From positions 3,632,701 to 3,696,700 of the forward strand of contig NZ_CP054919.1 of the NCBI RefSeq assembly GCF_013364235.1: a stretch of DNA of 64,000 bases. The letters are read 5' to 3'. Positions 24,788 to 33,734 of this stretch are shown here, piece by piece. This stretch comes from Kitasatospora sp. NA04385. GTDB lineage: Bacteria > Actinomycetota > Actinomycetes > Streptomycetales > Streptomycetaceae. The notes below the pieces were generated by a model. That model was not told the origin of the DNA and did no database searches. It saw only the letters and a program-made list of their open reading frames with translations. The translations under genes and the position numbers were made by a program. Position 1 is the first letter of the stretch. Each line of letters starts with the position of its first letter.

Positions 24788-24805
24788 GGCCGGCCCGGCC
24801 CTGAC

Positions 24806-24875
24806 GCGACGGGTGTCGGTACGGCGGGTGTCGGCGCGGCGGGTGTCGGCGCGGCGGGTGTCGGCGCGGCGGCCG
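24806..24875. repeat. 15-bp tandem repeat
   Basis: About four and a half copies of GCGGCGGGTGTCGGC in tandem between the AIPR-like gene and the secreted-protein gene. The first copies carry small changes. No role is evident. Confidence 0.75.
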
Positions 24876-24960
24876 GACCGCACGGGTGTTGCGGACATGC
24901 CCAGTGCGCGCCTAGCGTGAAAGGCCGTTGATCCAACCTGCACGGGGGAGGCGCGACCTG

Positions 24961-26187
24961 ATGTTCCGTCAAGTCAGAAGGACCGCCGGGGCGCTGTTCG
25001 CGGCCGGGCTGCTGGTCACCGGCGCGCTGGCCGGGGCCCCGGCGGCGGGGGCGGCCGCGGCGGCACCGACGGTGCTGGACGCGTCCGCGTACACGCTCAG
25101 CGCGGACTACCACCAGTTCGACGCGCTCGACTCGGCCCTGGTCTCGACGCTGGGGACGTCACCGGTGCACACGGTGATGGCGAACGCGAACCACGACCGG
25201 CAGGGGCTGACCTCGGGCTTCTCGGTCGCCGGGCTGTCCACCGGCTTCCGGTTCGACGACGGGGACGACGGCGACTGCTACAGCTACCCCCAGGGCATCA
25301 CCACCAGCCGGGACGCGGTGGGCACCGCGAACAGCGGCAACTACGACGGGCACCAGCTGGTGCTGGTGAGCTGGTACACCAAGGACTCCTGCACCAAGGA
25401 AGGCGTCCACGAGCGCAGCCGAATCACCCTGGTCGACTGGGACGCCACCTACCCCAACAAGTACCGGAAGATCCTGCTGGTCGAGCCGACCGGCACCGCG
25501 GCGGCGCCGAGCTTCAAGGACATCCCGATCCACGCCGGCGGGGTCTCCTGGTACGGCGACTACCTGTACGTCGCCGAGACCGGGAACGGCATGCGGGTCT
25601 TCGACCTGCGCAAGATCCTGAACACCGACACCGGCGGCACCGCCGACCAGATCGGCCGCCAGTCCGGGTCGGTCTACTACGCGCACAACTACGCGTACGT
25701 GCTCCCGCAGGTCGGCACCGTCACGGCGCACACGCCCACCGGCACCAAGCCGCTGGTGTGGTCGTCGATCTCGCTGGACCGGGTCAGCAAGTCGATCGTG
25801 ATGACGGAGTACACCTGCCCGGAGCTGTCGACGGACTGCCCCGACTACCCGACCCGGGCGCCGCGGGCGGTCCGCTTCCCGTTCGCGCCCGGGGCGACCA
25901 CGTTCGCCGCGACGACGACCGCGAGCCAGGCGCTCCAACTGCCCTGGTACAAGCTCAACGGGGTGGCCTCGCACAACGGCCGCTGGTGGTTCAACTCCTC
26001 GGGCCAGAAGAAGCTCTACTACTGGACGCCGAGCGCGGGCCCGTCCACCTTCGCCTGGGTGGGCGGCGGCGAGAGCATCTCCTACTGGGAGGACAGCACC
26101 AAGGCCGACCTGCTGTGGTCGCTGCAGGAGACCCCGGGCGGGCGCAACGTCTTCGCGGTCACCCAGGCCACCTACGGCGGCGGGTGA
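24961..26187 (+). CDS. Secreted protein of unknown function, beta-propeller-like
   Basis: 408 residues. A Sec signal peptide (RRTAGALFAAGLLVTGALAGAPAAGAAAAA) is clear at residues 5-40. The mature part contains repeated aromatic beta-strand motifs (GVSWYGDYLYVAETGNGMRV, YYAHNYAYVLPQVG, NGVASHNGRWWFNSSGQ, GGESISYWED), consistent with a propeller that binds a ligand or polymer, and a calcium-loop-like DDGDDGDC. No catalytic motif is recognised. ATG at 24961 has GGGGGAGG 10 bases upstream, better than the GTG-type start at 24928. Four GACTGCGC repeats and a 16-bp terminator follow. Confidence 0.82.
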   Translation: MFRQVRRTAGALFAAGLLVTGALAGAPAAGAAAAAPTVLDASAYTLSADYHQFDALDSALVSTLGTSPVHTVMANANHDRQGLTSGFSVAGLSTGFRFDDGDDGDCYSYPQGITTSRDAVGTANSGNYDGHQLVLVSWYTKDSCTKEGVHERSRITLVDWDATYPNKYRKILLVEPTGTAAAPSFKDIPIHAGGVSWYGDYLYVAETGNGMRVFDLRKILNTDTGGTADQIGRQSGSVYYAHNYAYVLPQVGTVTAHTPTGTKPLVWSSISLDRVSKSIVMTEYTCPELSTDCPDYPTRAPRAVRFPFAPGATTFAATTTASQALQLPWYKLNGVASHNGRWWFNSSGQKKLYYWTPSAGPSTFAWVGGGESISYWEDSTKADLLWSLQETPGGRNVFAVTQATYGGG

Positions 26188-26202
26188 GCCGCGCCCTCTC
26201 CC

Positions 26203-26234
26203 GACTGCGCGACTGCGCGACTGCGCGACTGCGC
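26203..26234. repeat. Four tandem copies of GACTGCGC
   Basis: An exact 8-bp unit repeated four times between the stop of the secreted-protein gene and its terminator. Confidence 0.9.
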
Positions 26235-26270
26235 GACGAGGTCCCGGCCCGGGTGGGCCGGGACCTCGTC
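26235..26270 (+). terminator. 16-bp terminator hairpin
   Basis: GACGAGGTCCCGGCCC pairs perfectly with GGGCCGGGACCTCGTC around the loop GGGT. It ends the secreted-protein transcript. Confidence 0.9.
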
Positions 26271-26431
26271 CCGTCCGGGCCGGGGCGCGGCGGCCGTCCG
26301 TCGGCCCCCGCACCGCGGGCTACCACCCTCCCCCGCCCGTGCGCGAGACTCGGGATCACCCCCCGCACCGAACCGGCCCGGATCGCCTTCCGATCCGGGC
26401 GGGCGCCGGGGGGCCGGACACAGGAGGCGGC

Positions 26432-27646
26432 ATGGCGACGGACAGCAGGTCCACCGGGCGGGCGGAGGCCCCCGCGCGGGGGGCGACGGGCGGGCGACGG
26501 CGGGCGGGTCGGCGGGTGGCGGTCCTGGTGGGCGTCCTGGTGCTGCTGTGCCTGCCGCCGTGGTGGACGCTGCTCGCGGCCGGCACCGACTGGCCGCTGC
26601 CGGTGGTGGCGGCGGGCACGGCCGTGCTGCTGGCCTGGGCGGTCGGCTTCCCGTTCCTGATGGTCCGGGGCCACCGCCCGCGTTCGCGCGACGACCGGGC
26701 GGCCCGGATCGCGGACACCAGCCTCGGCGTGGTGTGGGTGCTGTGGACCTGCTCGGTGCTGGGCGCCCTGGCCGACCTGCTGCTGGCCGCGGCCGGCGTC
26801 GGCGGCGCCGGCCGGGCCCGGCTGGTCGCGGCGGCGGTCGTGCTGCTGGCGGCCGGGGTGCTCGCCCGGGGCCACCACGAGGCGATGCGGGTGCCCCGGG
26901 TACGGCGGCTGGACGTCCGGCTGCCGCGGCTGGGCGCCGGGTTGGACGGCACCCGGGTGGTGCTGCTGGCCGACACCCACTACGGGCCGATCGACCGGGC
27001 GGCCTGGTCGGCGGGGGTCACCGAGGCGGTCAACGCGCTGGACGCGGACGTGGTGGTGCACGCGGGCGACATCGCGGACGGCACGCCCGTCCAGCGCCGC
27101 GCGCAGGCCGCCCCGCTCGGCGCGGTCCGGGCCCGGCTGGCCCGGGTGTACGTGACGGGCAACCACGAGTACGGCAGCGAGGCCCAGGGCTGGCTGGACC
27201 GGATGGCCGAGCTGGGCTGGGAGGCGCTGCACAACCGGCACCTGGTGGTGGAGCGCGGCGGCGACGCCCTGGTGCTGGCCGGGGTGGACGACGTGACCGC
27301 GGAGTCCTCCGGCCTGCCCGGGCACCGGGCCGACCTGGCCGGGGCGCTGGCCGGGGCGGACCCGGACCTGCCGGTGCTGCTGGTCGCCCACCAGCCCAAG
27401 TACGTCCCGCACGCGGCGGCCGCCGGGATCGACCTGCAACTGTCCGGGCACACCCACGGCAGCCAGATCTGGCCGTTCCGGTACCTGGTCCGGCTCGACC
27501 AGCCGGTGGTGCGCGGCCTGAGCCGGCACGGCGAGCGGACCTGGCTCTACACCAGCGGGGGCACCGGCTTCTGGGGGCCGCCGTTCCGGGTGTTCGCGCC
27601 CAGCGAGATCACCCTGCTGACGCTGCGCGCGGGCGAGGGCGGGTAG
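26432..27646 (+). CDS. Membrane-bound metallophosphoesterase
   Basis: 404 residues. The N-terminal ~150 residues hold four to five hydrophobic segments; the rest is a calcineurin-like phosphoesterase with its motifs in order: D-x-H in LLADTHYG, GD in HAGDIADG, GNHE in VTGNHEYG, and the histidines in VAHQP and LSGHTHGSQIWPF. It resembles YkuE/YaeI-type enzymes, which hydrolyse phosphodiesters at the membrane. ATG at 26432 has an ideal AGGAGG upstream. The stretch between residues 30 and 60 is very Arg/Gly-rich. Confidence 0.93.
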   Translation: MATDSRSTGRAEAPARGATGGRRRAGRRVAVLVGVLVLLCLPPWWTLLAAGTDWPLPVVAAGTAVLLAWAVGFPFLMVRGHRPRSRDDRAARIADTSLGVVWVLWTCSVLGALADLLLAAAGVGGAGRARLVAAAVVLLAAGVLARGHHEAMRVPRVRRLDVRLPRLGAGLDGTRVVLLADTHYGPIDRAAWSAGVTEAVNALDADVVVHAGDIADGTPVQRRAQAAPLGAVRARLARVYVTGNHEYGSEAQGWLDRMAELGWEALHNRHLVVERGGDALVLAGVDDVTAESSGLPGHRADLAGALAGADPDLPVLLVAHQPKYVPHAAAAGIDLQLSGHTHGSQIWPFRYLVRLDQPVVRGLSRHGERTWLYTSGGTGFWGPPFRVFAPSEITLLTLRAGEGG

Positions 27647-27705
27647 GGCGGGGCGGGGCGGACAGCGCGGGTAGGGCCTGGCTCCGGGGTGCTTCCGGCC
27701 GGGGC

Positions 27706-28662
27706 TCAGCCCGCCGGTGGCCGGGAGGGCGTCCAGGGAGGCGTCCAGGAGGGCGTCCAGGCTCCGGCGGGGGCCGGGGCGGCCGCGGCCGCCAGGTGGG
27801 CGTGCAGGGCCGACAGGGCGGGGTGCGGGTCGTCCCGGTGGTGGAGCAGCGCGTGCGGGTAGACCAGGACGGGGTCGACCACCGGAATCCGGCGCAGGCC
27901 GTGGCCGGTGGGCCAGACCAGCCGGGTGTCCTCGCCCGTGAAGGTGGCCAGCGCGGGGGTGTCGGCGATGGTGTCGAGCAGCGCGTCGGAGCCGAAGTTG
28001 GGGCCGGTCGACTCGATGGTCAGGCCGAACTCGCCCGCCAGCGCCGCGTAGTAGGCGGCCCACTCGCTGCCGGGCAGCAGGCCGGGCATCCAGATCCGGT
28101 GCCCGGCGAGTTCGGCCAGCGGCACCGCGCGGGCGGCGGCGAGGGCGTGCCCGGGGCCGGTGAGCAGGTGCAGCGGCTCGTCGACGACCCGGGTGGCGGT
28201 GAGGTCCTCGGGCAGCGGCCGACCGGGCGCGGCGACCGCCCGGAAGGAGGCATCGATGCTGCCGGAGCGGATCGCGGCGACGGCGCTGTCGATGTCGAGC
28301 AGCATGACGATGTCCAACTCGACGCCCGGGTGGGCCCGGTGGAAGTCCCGCATCAGCCGGGAGGCCGCACCGCGCGAGTTGATCACGTCGACCCGCAGCG
28401 GCCGGGCCCCGGGCCGGACGGAGGCGACGGCCCGGTCGGCGGCCCGCAGCAGCGCGCGGGCGTGCGGCAGGAACGCCTGCCCGTCGACGGTCGGCTCGGC
28501 CCCGCGCGGGGTGCGGGCGAACAGCCGGACGCCGAGGTCCCGCTCCAGCCCGGCGATCCGCTTGGAGACGGCCTGCTGGGTGACCGCCAGGTCGGCGGCG
28601 GCCAACTGGAACTGGCCGGCCTCCGCGACGGCGACGTAGGTGCGCACGGCTTCGAGGTCCAT
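27706..28662 (-). CDS. LysR-family transcriptional regulator
   Basis: 318 residues. The N-terminal winged helix (LEAVRTYVAVAEAGQFQLAAADLAVTQQAVSKRIAGLE) is followed by the periplasmic-binding-like sensor domain. The C-terminus carries a short Pro/Trp repeat (TPSWTPPWTPSRP) encoded by small DNA repeats at 27718-27765, unusual for the family. A short palindrome lies 18 bases before the ATG. No metabolic gene is directly divergent, so the target is not obvious; the secreted lamin-tail protein at 28892 is the nearest. Confidence 0.93.
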   Translation of the reverse strand: MDLEAVRTYVAVAEAGQFQLAAADLAVTQQAVSKRIAGLERDLGVRLFARTPRGAEPTVDGQAFLPHARALLRAADRAVASVRPGARPLRVDVINSRGAASRLMRDFHRAHPGVELDIVMLLDIDSAVAAIRSGSIDASFRAVAAPGRPLPEDLTATRVVDEPLHLLTGPGHALAAARAVPLAELAGHRIWMPGLLPGSEWAAYYAALAGEFGLTIESTGPNFGSDALLDTIADTPALATFTGEDTRLVWPTGHGLRRIPVVDPVLVYPHALLHHRDDPHPALSALHAHLAAAAAPAPAGAWTPSWTPPWTPSRPPAG

Positions 28663-28680
28663 GACGGGCCAGCCTAGCGA

Positions 28681-28695
28681 ACAACGGACGGTTGT
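28681..28695. promoter_or_regulatory. Short palindrome upstream of the LysR gene
   Basis: ACAAC and GTTGT flank GGACG. It is placed where a LysR regulator would bind for autoregulation, but it lacks the usual T-N11-A form. The remaining gene-free bases up to 28891 show nothing else clear. Confidence 0.35.
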
Positions 28696-28891
28696 CGATC
28701 CAGCGCATCATCCGCCTTCCCACGTCCATGAGCAGCCCGGTGATCAACCACTGGTTGTGCGAGGGGCAGCCGGCCAGGTGGCCGGACGGCGACGGACCGA
28801 GGCGGCGTGAACCTGGCGTTCCGGCGGTGAGGGGGCGGGATTCAGGCGGCGTACACGCCGTTTCCACGTGGGGTCGCCAGAGTTCCGGCCC

Positions 28892-30856
28892 GTGCCCACT
28901 ACACACTCGCGTGTCGGCGTCGCCTCCGTGTGCGCCGCGTCCCTCACCTTCTCCGGCCTGCTGGTCACCGGGTTGTTCGCCGCGCAGCCCGCGGCGGCTG
29001 CCGACCCGGCCGGCTACCAGAACGTGCGCATCAACGAGGTCACCTCCTCCGGCAACGACACGGTGGAGCTCTACAACGCCGGTTCGGCGGCGGTGAGCAT
29101 CAGCGGCTGGAAGATGGCCGACGACGGCTTCTCGCCGCAGAGCTTCAGCCCGTCCGCGAGCAGCATCCCGGCCGGTGGCTTCGTCACCTTCAACTCGCCG
29201 AAGGGGCTGGGCGATTCGGACAAGGTGGTGATCTACACCGCCGGCGGCACGGTGGTCGACCGGGTCGACTGGGCGACCGACCGGGCCAAGCCCGCGATGG
29301 CCCGCTGCGGCGGCGACGGCACCGGCGCGTGGGTGACCACCACCACCGCCACCACCTTCGGCTCGGCCAACGCGGCCGGCTGCCCGGCCGCACCGCCCGC
29401 CGCGAGCAAGGTGGTGGTCAACGAGGTCAGCTCGGACGGCTCGGACACCGTCGAGCTGTACAACGGCGGCACCGGCGCGGTCAGCATCGGCTCCTGGAAG
29501 TACGTGGACAACGACACCGCGCACACCGCGGCCTCGATCTCGTCCTCCTCGCCGAGCGCGACCAGCATCCCGGCGGGCGGCTACGTCACCTTCAACTCCA
29601 CCATCGGCCTGGGCGGCAACGACTCGCTGTTCCTGCTCGACGGCAGCGGCAACACCGTCGACTCGGCCACCTGGGCCGCCGCGGGCGCCTCGCCCTCCGA
29701 CGAGCGCTGCGCCACCGGCTTCCGGACCTCCGCGAACGCCACCTTCGGCGCCGTGAACTCCTGCTCCGGCAGCGGCGGCGGTACGGGCGGCACCACCGGC
29801 CGGCTGCTCGGCGGCGGCGGCTCGCTCACCAGCGGCTGCACCCCCGAGGCGCCCGGCGGCACCGGCTCCGCGCCGCCCGGCACCCAGTCCTGGCCCGGCG
29901 GCCTCGACGTCACCATCGCCGACGACGTCTGCGCGTTCACCACCTCCACCGGCCCCGAGGGCCGGGACGTCAGCGGGCTGGCCTTCGACCCGGCCAACCC
30001 GTCCGTGCTGTGGGCCGCCAAGAACAAGAACTGGCTGTACAAGCTGGTCAAGAGCAACGGCAAGTGGGTCCCGGACGCGACCTGGAGCGCCACCGGCAAG
30101 CAGATCCGCTTCGCGGGCGGCACCGGCCAGCCCGACTCCGAGGGCCTGACCGTCGGCGGCAACGGCCACCTCTACGTGACCTCCGAGCGCGACAACGGCA
30201 ACAACACCGTGCCGAAGGACACCGTCCTGGAGTTCGACCCGGCCGCCACCGGCAGCACCCTCACCCCGCTGCACCAGTGGGACATGACCACGCAGTTCCC
30301 GCAGCTCGACACCGGCAGCAAGGACGACGCCAACCTCGGCTTCGAGGGCGTCGGCTACGTCCCCGACAGCTGGCTGACCGCGAGCGGCTGGACCGACCCG
30401 CTGACCGGCGCCGCCTACAACCCGGCGAACTACCCGCTGCACGGCTCCGGCCTGTTCTTCGCCGGCCTGGAGTACGACGGCACCCTGCACGTCTACGGCC
30501 TCAACTCGGACGGCAGCTTCACCACCTTCGGCACCGTCTCCACCGGCAAGCCCGGCGTGATGGACGTGACCTACGACGCCGGCACCCAGCGGATCGTCGC
30601 CACCTGCGACAACACCTGCGGCGAGACCCACACCTTCCTGAAGGTCAACGCCTCCGGCGCGATCGTGCCGGACGTGACCTACACCAACCCGGCCGTGCTG
30701 CCGGTCGACAACCTGGAGGGCTTCGCCCTCGCGCCGACCTCCACCTGCGCGGGCGGCTTCCGCGAGGCGGTCTGGAGCGACGACGGCATCTACGGCTTCG
30801 GCTCCGGCACCTCCTCGTACGGGCACGCCCTCTACAGCGGCACCTTCCCCTGCTGA
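28892..30856 (+). CDS. Secreted protein with two lamin-tail domains and a C-terminal propeller-like region
   Basis: About 654 residues. A signal peptide (ASLTFSGLLVTGLFAAQPAAAA) is followed by two lamin-tail domains starting VRINEVTSSGNDTVELYNAG and KVVVNEVSSDGSDTVELYNGG; their near identity shows an internal duplication. A Gly-rich linker leads to a ~340-residue domain with GLAFDPANPSVLWAAKNKNWLY and DSEGLTVGGNGHLYVTSERDNG, typical of secreted esterase-like or DUF-type propellers. Lamin-tail domains often anchor bacterial exoenzymes. The start is uncertain: GTG at 28892 was chosen, with another GTG at 28868; neither has a clear ribosome site. Confidence 0.85.
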   Translation: MPTTHSRVGVASVCAASLTFSGLLVTGLFAAQPAAAADPAGYQNVRINEVTSSGNDTVELYNAGSAAVSISGWKMADDGFSPQSFSPSASSIPAGGFVTFNSPKGLGDSDKVVIYTAGGTVVDRVDWATDRAKPAMARCGGDGTGAWVTTTTATTFGSANAAGCPAAPPAASKVVVNEVSSDGSDTVELYNGGTGAVSIGSWKYVDNDTAHTAASISSSSPSATSIPAGGYVTFNSTIGLGGNDSLFLLDGSGNTVDSATWAAAGASPSDERCATGFRTSANATFGAVNSCSGSGGGTGGTTGRLLGGGGSLTSGCTPEAPGGTGSAPPGTQSWPGGLDVTIADDVCAFTTSTGPEGRDVSGLAFDPANPSVLWAAKNKNWLYKLVKSNGKWVPDATWSATGKQIRFAGGTGQPDSEGLTVGGNGHLYVTSERDNGNNTVPKDTVLEFDPAATGSTLTPLHQWDMTTQFPQLDTGSKDDANLGFEGVGYVPDSWLTASGWTDPLTGAAYNPANYPLHGSGLFFAGLEYDGTLHVYGLNSDGSFTTFGTVSTGKPGVMDVTYDAGTQRIVATCDNTCGETHTFLKVNASGAIVPDVTYTNPAVLPVDNLEGFALAPTSTCAGGFREAVWSDDGIYGFGSGTSSYGHALYSGTFPC

Positions 30857-30870
30857 TCCCGTGAGGAACC

Positions 30871-30902
30871 GGGGCTCCGACCGCACCCGCGGTCGGAGCC
30901 CC
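30871..30902. terminator. Terminator between convergent genes
   Basis: GGGGCTCCGACCG pairs perfectly with CGGTCGGAGCCCC across a 6-base loop; it serves both the lamin-tail gene and the minus-strand methyltransferase. Confidence 0.9.
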
Positions 30903-30909
30903 CGCCGTC

Positions 30910-31977
30910 TCAACGCCGGGCCGCGTAGTACACGTTGAGGATGTCGCCCTCGACCCGGCGGACGTCCACCGTGCCGAAGCCCGCGTCGGCGAGCATCCGG
31001 CGGGCGGTCTGCTCGCCCCAGACGGTGCCCAGGCCCTCGCCGCCCTCGCCGAGCGAGACGCTCATGCAGTAGAAGACCGAGAAGGTGTAGAGCGCGGGGC
31101 AGAGCGGGTGGCCGATGTTCTCCTCCAGGCGGCTGGAGGCGGCGATGTCGCCCATCAGGAAGACGCCCCCGGGGCGCAGCGCCCCGGCGATCGCCGCCAG
31201 GGTGCGGGCGGGGCGGGCCAGGTCGTGGATCACGTCGAAGGCCGTCACCAGGTCGTGGGAGCCGGTCAGTTCGGCGCTGTCGCCGACCTCGAACCGGGCG
31301 TTCGGCAGGCCGCGCCCGGCGGCCTCGGCGCGGGCGGCGGCGACGCCCTCCTCGGAGCGGTCCAGCCCCTGGAAGCGGCTGGCGGGGAACGCCTCGGCGA
31401 GCACGTTGACCGCGTGGCCCTGCCCGCAGCCGACGTCGAGGACGTCGATGCCCTCCCGCAGCCGCTCCGGCAGGCCGGGAACCAGCGGCACGATCCCGTG
31501 CACCAGGGCGAGGTCGTACACCTCGCCGGACTCCTCGGCCTGGAGCGCCTGGAAGCGCGGGTAGGCCGCGTACGGCACCCCGGCGCCCGTCCGGAACGCC
31601 TCCACCACCCGCTGCTCGACCTCGGCCAGCATGCCGAGGTCCTGGGCGATCCGGGCCAGGTTGTCCGGGCCGGCCGCCCGGGTGAGCGAGGCCGCGTGCT
31701 CCGGCGGCAGCCGGTACGACTCCCGCGCGGGGTCGTAGTCGACGACCCCGCCCGTCACCATCGCGCCCAGCCACTCCCGGACGTACCGCTCGTTCAGCCC
31801 GGCGGCCCGGGCGACCTCCCCGGCGGTGGCCGGCTCCAGGCCCGCCATGACGTCGAACAGGCCACTCTCGTGGCCGACCCCGGCCATCAGGCCCAGGCAG
31901 GCGTCGTTCAGGACCTGGAGCATCCGGCCCGCGAACGCCTCCTGCTTCGCCCGGTCCGGTTCCACGGCGACAGCCAT
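30910..31977 (-). CDS. SAM-dependent methyltransferase with N-terminal winged helix
   Basis: 355 residues. The N-terminal ~110 residues are a helical dimerisation/winged-helix domain (VARAAGLNERYVREWLGAMVTGGVVDYD). The C-terminal Rossmann domain carries motif I VLDVGCGQGHAVNVLAE, then FQGLDRSEEGVAAAR and FDVIHDLARPARTLAAI, so SAM binding is certain. It resembles transcription-regulator-like methyltransferases related to Rv2258c. ATG at 31977 follows AAGGAGGAG. The divergent MmyB-type regulator at 32240 probably controls it. The substrate is unknown. Confidence 0.9.
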   Translation of the reverse strand: MAVAVEPDRAKQEAFAGRMLQVLNDACLGLMAGVGHESGLFDVMAGLEPATAGEVARAAGLNERYVREWLGAMVTGGVVDYDPARESYRLPPEHAASLTRAAGPDNLARIAQDLGMLAEVEQRVVEAFRTGAGVPYAAYPRFQALQAEESGEVYDLALVHGIVPLVPGLPERLREGIDVLDVGCGQGHAVNVLAEAFPASRFQGLDRSEEGVAAARAEAAGRGLPNARFEVGDSAELTGSHDLVTAFDVIHDLARPARTLAAIAGALRPGGVFLMGDIAASSRLEENIGHPLCPALYTFSVFYCMSVSLGEGGEGLGTVWGEQTARRMLADAGFGTVDVRRVEGDILNVYYAARR

Positions 31978-32239
31978 GACTCCTCCTTCCGCCACCGCGG
32001 CGGCGGCCGGGAGGAGCGGGTCCGCACCGCGACGGGGGCGCGCCGCCACGCGGACGCGTCACCACGGAGGCCGCGCCACGGGCCCGCGGCCGCGACCGGC
32101 GGCCCGGTGGGCTGGGCAGCACCCCTTCTCCCGTCACGCTAGTCCTCCCGCCGCCGACCGCCCTGTTGAACGGGCCACCTCCGCCCCCGTATCCCCGGAA
32201 CGCTGCGGAACCCGCCCCGGGCGGCGCAGGATGGACGGC

Positions 32240-33094
32240 ATGCAGATGGACCGGACGGGGCTCGCCGACTTCCTCCGCCGCTCCCGCGAGCGGCTGCGCC
32301 CGCAGGACGCCGGACTCCCGGCCGGGCCGCGGCGCCGCACCCCCGGCCTGCGCCGGGAGGAACTCGCCCAGCTGGCGGGCGTCTCGGCCGACTACGTGAT
32401 GCGGCTCGAACAGGGCCGCAGCTCCCAGCCGTCCCCGCAGCTGCTCGCCGCGCTCGCCCGGGCCCTGCGGCTGACCGGGGACGAACGCGACCACCTCCAC
32501 CTGCTCGCGGGCCACCGCCCGCCCGAGGGCCCGACCGCCGGCCGGCACGTCCGTCCCGCCCTGCGCTACCTGCTCGACCGGCTCGGCGACACGCCCGCCC
32601 AGCTGCTCACCGACCTCGGCGACCTGCTGGCCCAGAACGCCCTGGCCGAGGCGCTGTTCGGGTGCGTGTGCACGGTCGCCGAGCCGGACCGCAACATCGT
32701 CTGGCGCTGGTTCACCGAACCCGCCGTCCGCGAGGCCTACCCCGCCGAGGAGCGCGAACCGCTCGGCCGCCTGCACGTCGCCGAGCTGCGGGCCGCCGCC
32801 ACCCGCCGCGGCTTCGACCCGCCCACCCGCGCCCTGCTCGACCGACTGACCACCGCCAGCCCCGAGTTCACCGACCTCTGGCAGCACCACGAGGTCGCCG
32901 TCCGGCGCACCAGCCGCCTCCGGGTCGTCCACCCGGCGGTCGGCCCGATCGAGTTCGACTACGAGCTGCTCCAGACCCAGGCCGCCGACCAGCGCCTGCG
33001 CCTGTTCACGCCCCCGCCCGACGTGACCGACCCCGGCCCGCTGGAACTGCTGCGCGAGATCGGCCCGGAGACCGCGCACCGCACCCACCGCTAG
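32240..33094 (+). CDS. XRE-family regulator with MmyB-like ligand domain
   Basis: 284 residues. The helix-turn-helix covers LRREELAQLAGVSADYVMRLEQGRSSQPS; from about residue 105 the PAS-like MmyB ligand-binding domain follows (ALFG...RNIVWRWFTEP...HHEVAVRRTSRLRVVHPAVGPIEFDYELLQT). Members bind fatty acids or similar and usually repress a divergent dehydrogenase or methyltransferase. Here the divergent gene is the methyltransferase at 30910. The ATG at 32240 lies 7 bases after CAGGAT, a possible -10 for a leaderless message; ATG at 32231 is an alternative. Confidence 0.93.
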   Translation: MQMDRTGLADFLRRSRERLRPQDAGLPAGPRRRTPGLRREELAQLAGVSADYVMRLEQGRSSQPSPQLLAALARALRLTGDERDHLHLLAGHRPPEGPTAGRHVRPALRYLLDRLGDTPAQLLTDLGDLLAQNALAEALFGCVCTVAEPDRNIVWRWFTEPAVREAYPAEEREPLGRLHVAELRAAATRRGFDPPTRALLDRLTTASPEFTDLWQHHEVAVRRTSRLRVVHPAVGPIEFDYELLQTQAADQRLRLFTPPPDVTDPGPLELLREIGPETAHRTHR

Positions 33095-33124
33095 CCTCCG
33101 CGGCGGCCGCCCACCACCCGGAGG

Positions 33125-33352
33125 TCACGCTCCGCCGGTGCCGAACTCCCCCGCCCGCACCCCGGCCACGAACACCGACCAGGCCCCGGCCCCGAAGACC
33201 AGCACCGCCCCCGCGGGGTCCTTCGAATCCCGGACGGGAACCACCCCGGGGAAGCCGTCGGCGACCTCCACGCAGTTGCCCTGGCAACCGCTGAAGCTGC
33301 TCTTCCGCCACACGGCGCGGCTCAGGTCCGTCTTGTCCCGGTCGGTGCGCAT
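33125..33352 (-). CDS. DUF397 small protein
   Basis: 75 residues. The DUF397 pattern is complete: LSRAVWRKSSFSGCQGNCVEVA, VPVRDSKDPAGAVLVF and a final aromatic helix. These proteins accompany DUF5753 XRE regulators in Streptomyces (as with BldB/WhiJ-like pairs) and are thought to modulate them by direct contact. GGAA precedes the ATG at 33352. A second copy lies upstream on the same strand, overlapping the regulator gene. Confidence 0.92.
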   Translation of the reverse strand: MRTDRDKTDLSRAVWRKSSFSGCQGNCVEVADGFPGVVPVRDSKDPAGAVLVFGAGAWSVFVAGVRAGEFGTGGA

Positions 33353-33512
33353 CACTTGAGTTCCTTTGCCATCTGGGCGGCCGGCCGAAGCGAGGCCGGC
33401 AGCGTCGTGCCCCCGTCCGAAGGGAGACACTGCCCTCCGCCACCGCCGCGCACACCCGCAAAGCCCTTTCAAACATGCGAACTTCATGATCGCCATCCGC
33501 ATACGCGGTGAA

Positions 33513-33734
33513 TCAAACCTCGCCGAACCAGCCTGACTTGAGGGCGGTGACGAAGGTGTCGAAGTCAGCCGTGGTGAACACCAGCGCGGGGCCTTGGGGG
33601 TCCTTGGAGTCACGGACTGGCACGACGCCGTGCATCTGAACAAGGTTCAACGCCATCTCGACGCACTGCCCGCCGGAACCGCTGTAGCTCGACTTGCTCC
33701 AACACGCGACGCTCAGGTCAGGAGGAAGGGTCAT
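33513..33734 (-). CDS. DUF397 small protein, coupled to the DUF5753 regulator
   Basis: 73 residues with the DUF397 signature ACWSKSSYSGSGGQCVEMA, VPVRDSKDPQGPALVF and FDTFVTALKSGWFG. Its ATG overlaps the regulator stop (ATGA), so the two are made together and probably interact. In WhiJ-type systems the DUF397 protein relieves or modifies repression by the XRE partner. The second DUF397 gene downstream may be a duplicate from this one. Confidence 0.93.
   Translation of the reverse strand: MTLPPDLSVACWSKSSYSGSGGQCVEMALNLVQMHGVVPVRDSKDPQGPALVFTTADFDTFVTALKSGWFGEV

Noticed and set aside
26159..33088. A 2309-codon open frame on the minus strand
   Set aside because: It runs antisense through the metallophosphoesterase, LysR, lamin-tail and methyltransferase genes; it is an artefact of high GC and has no family sequence of its own.
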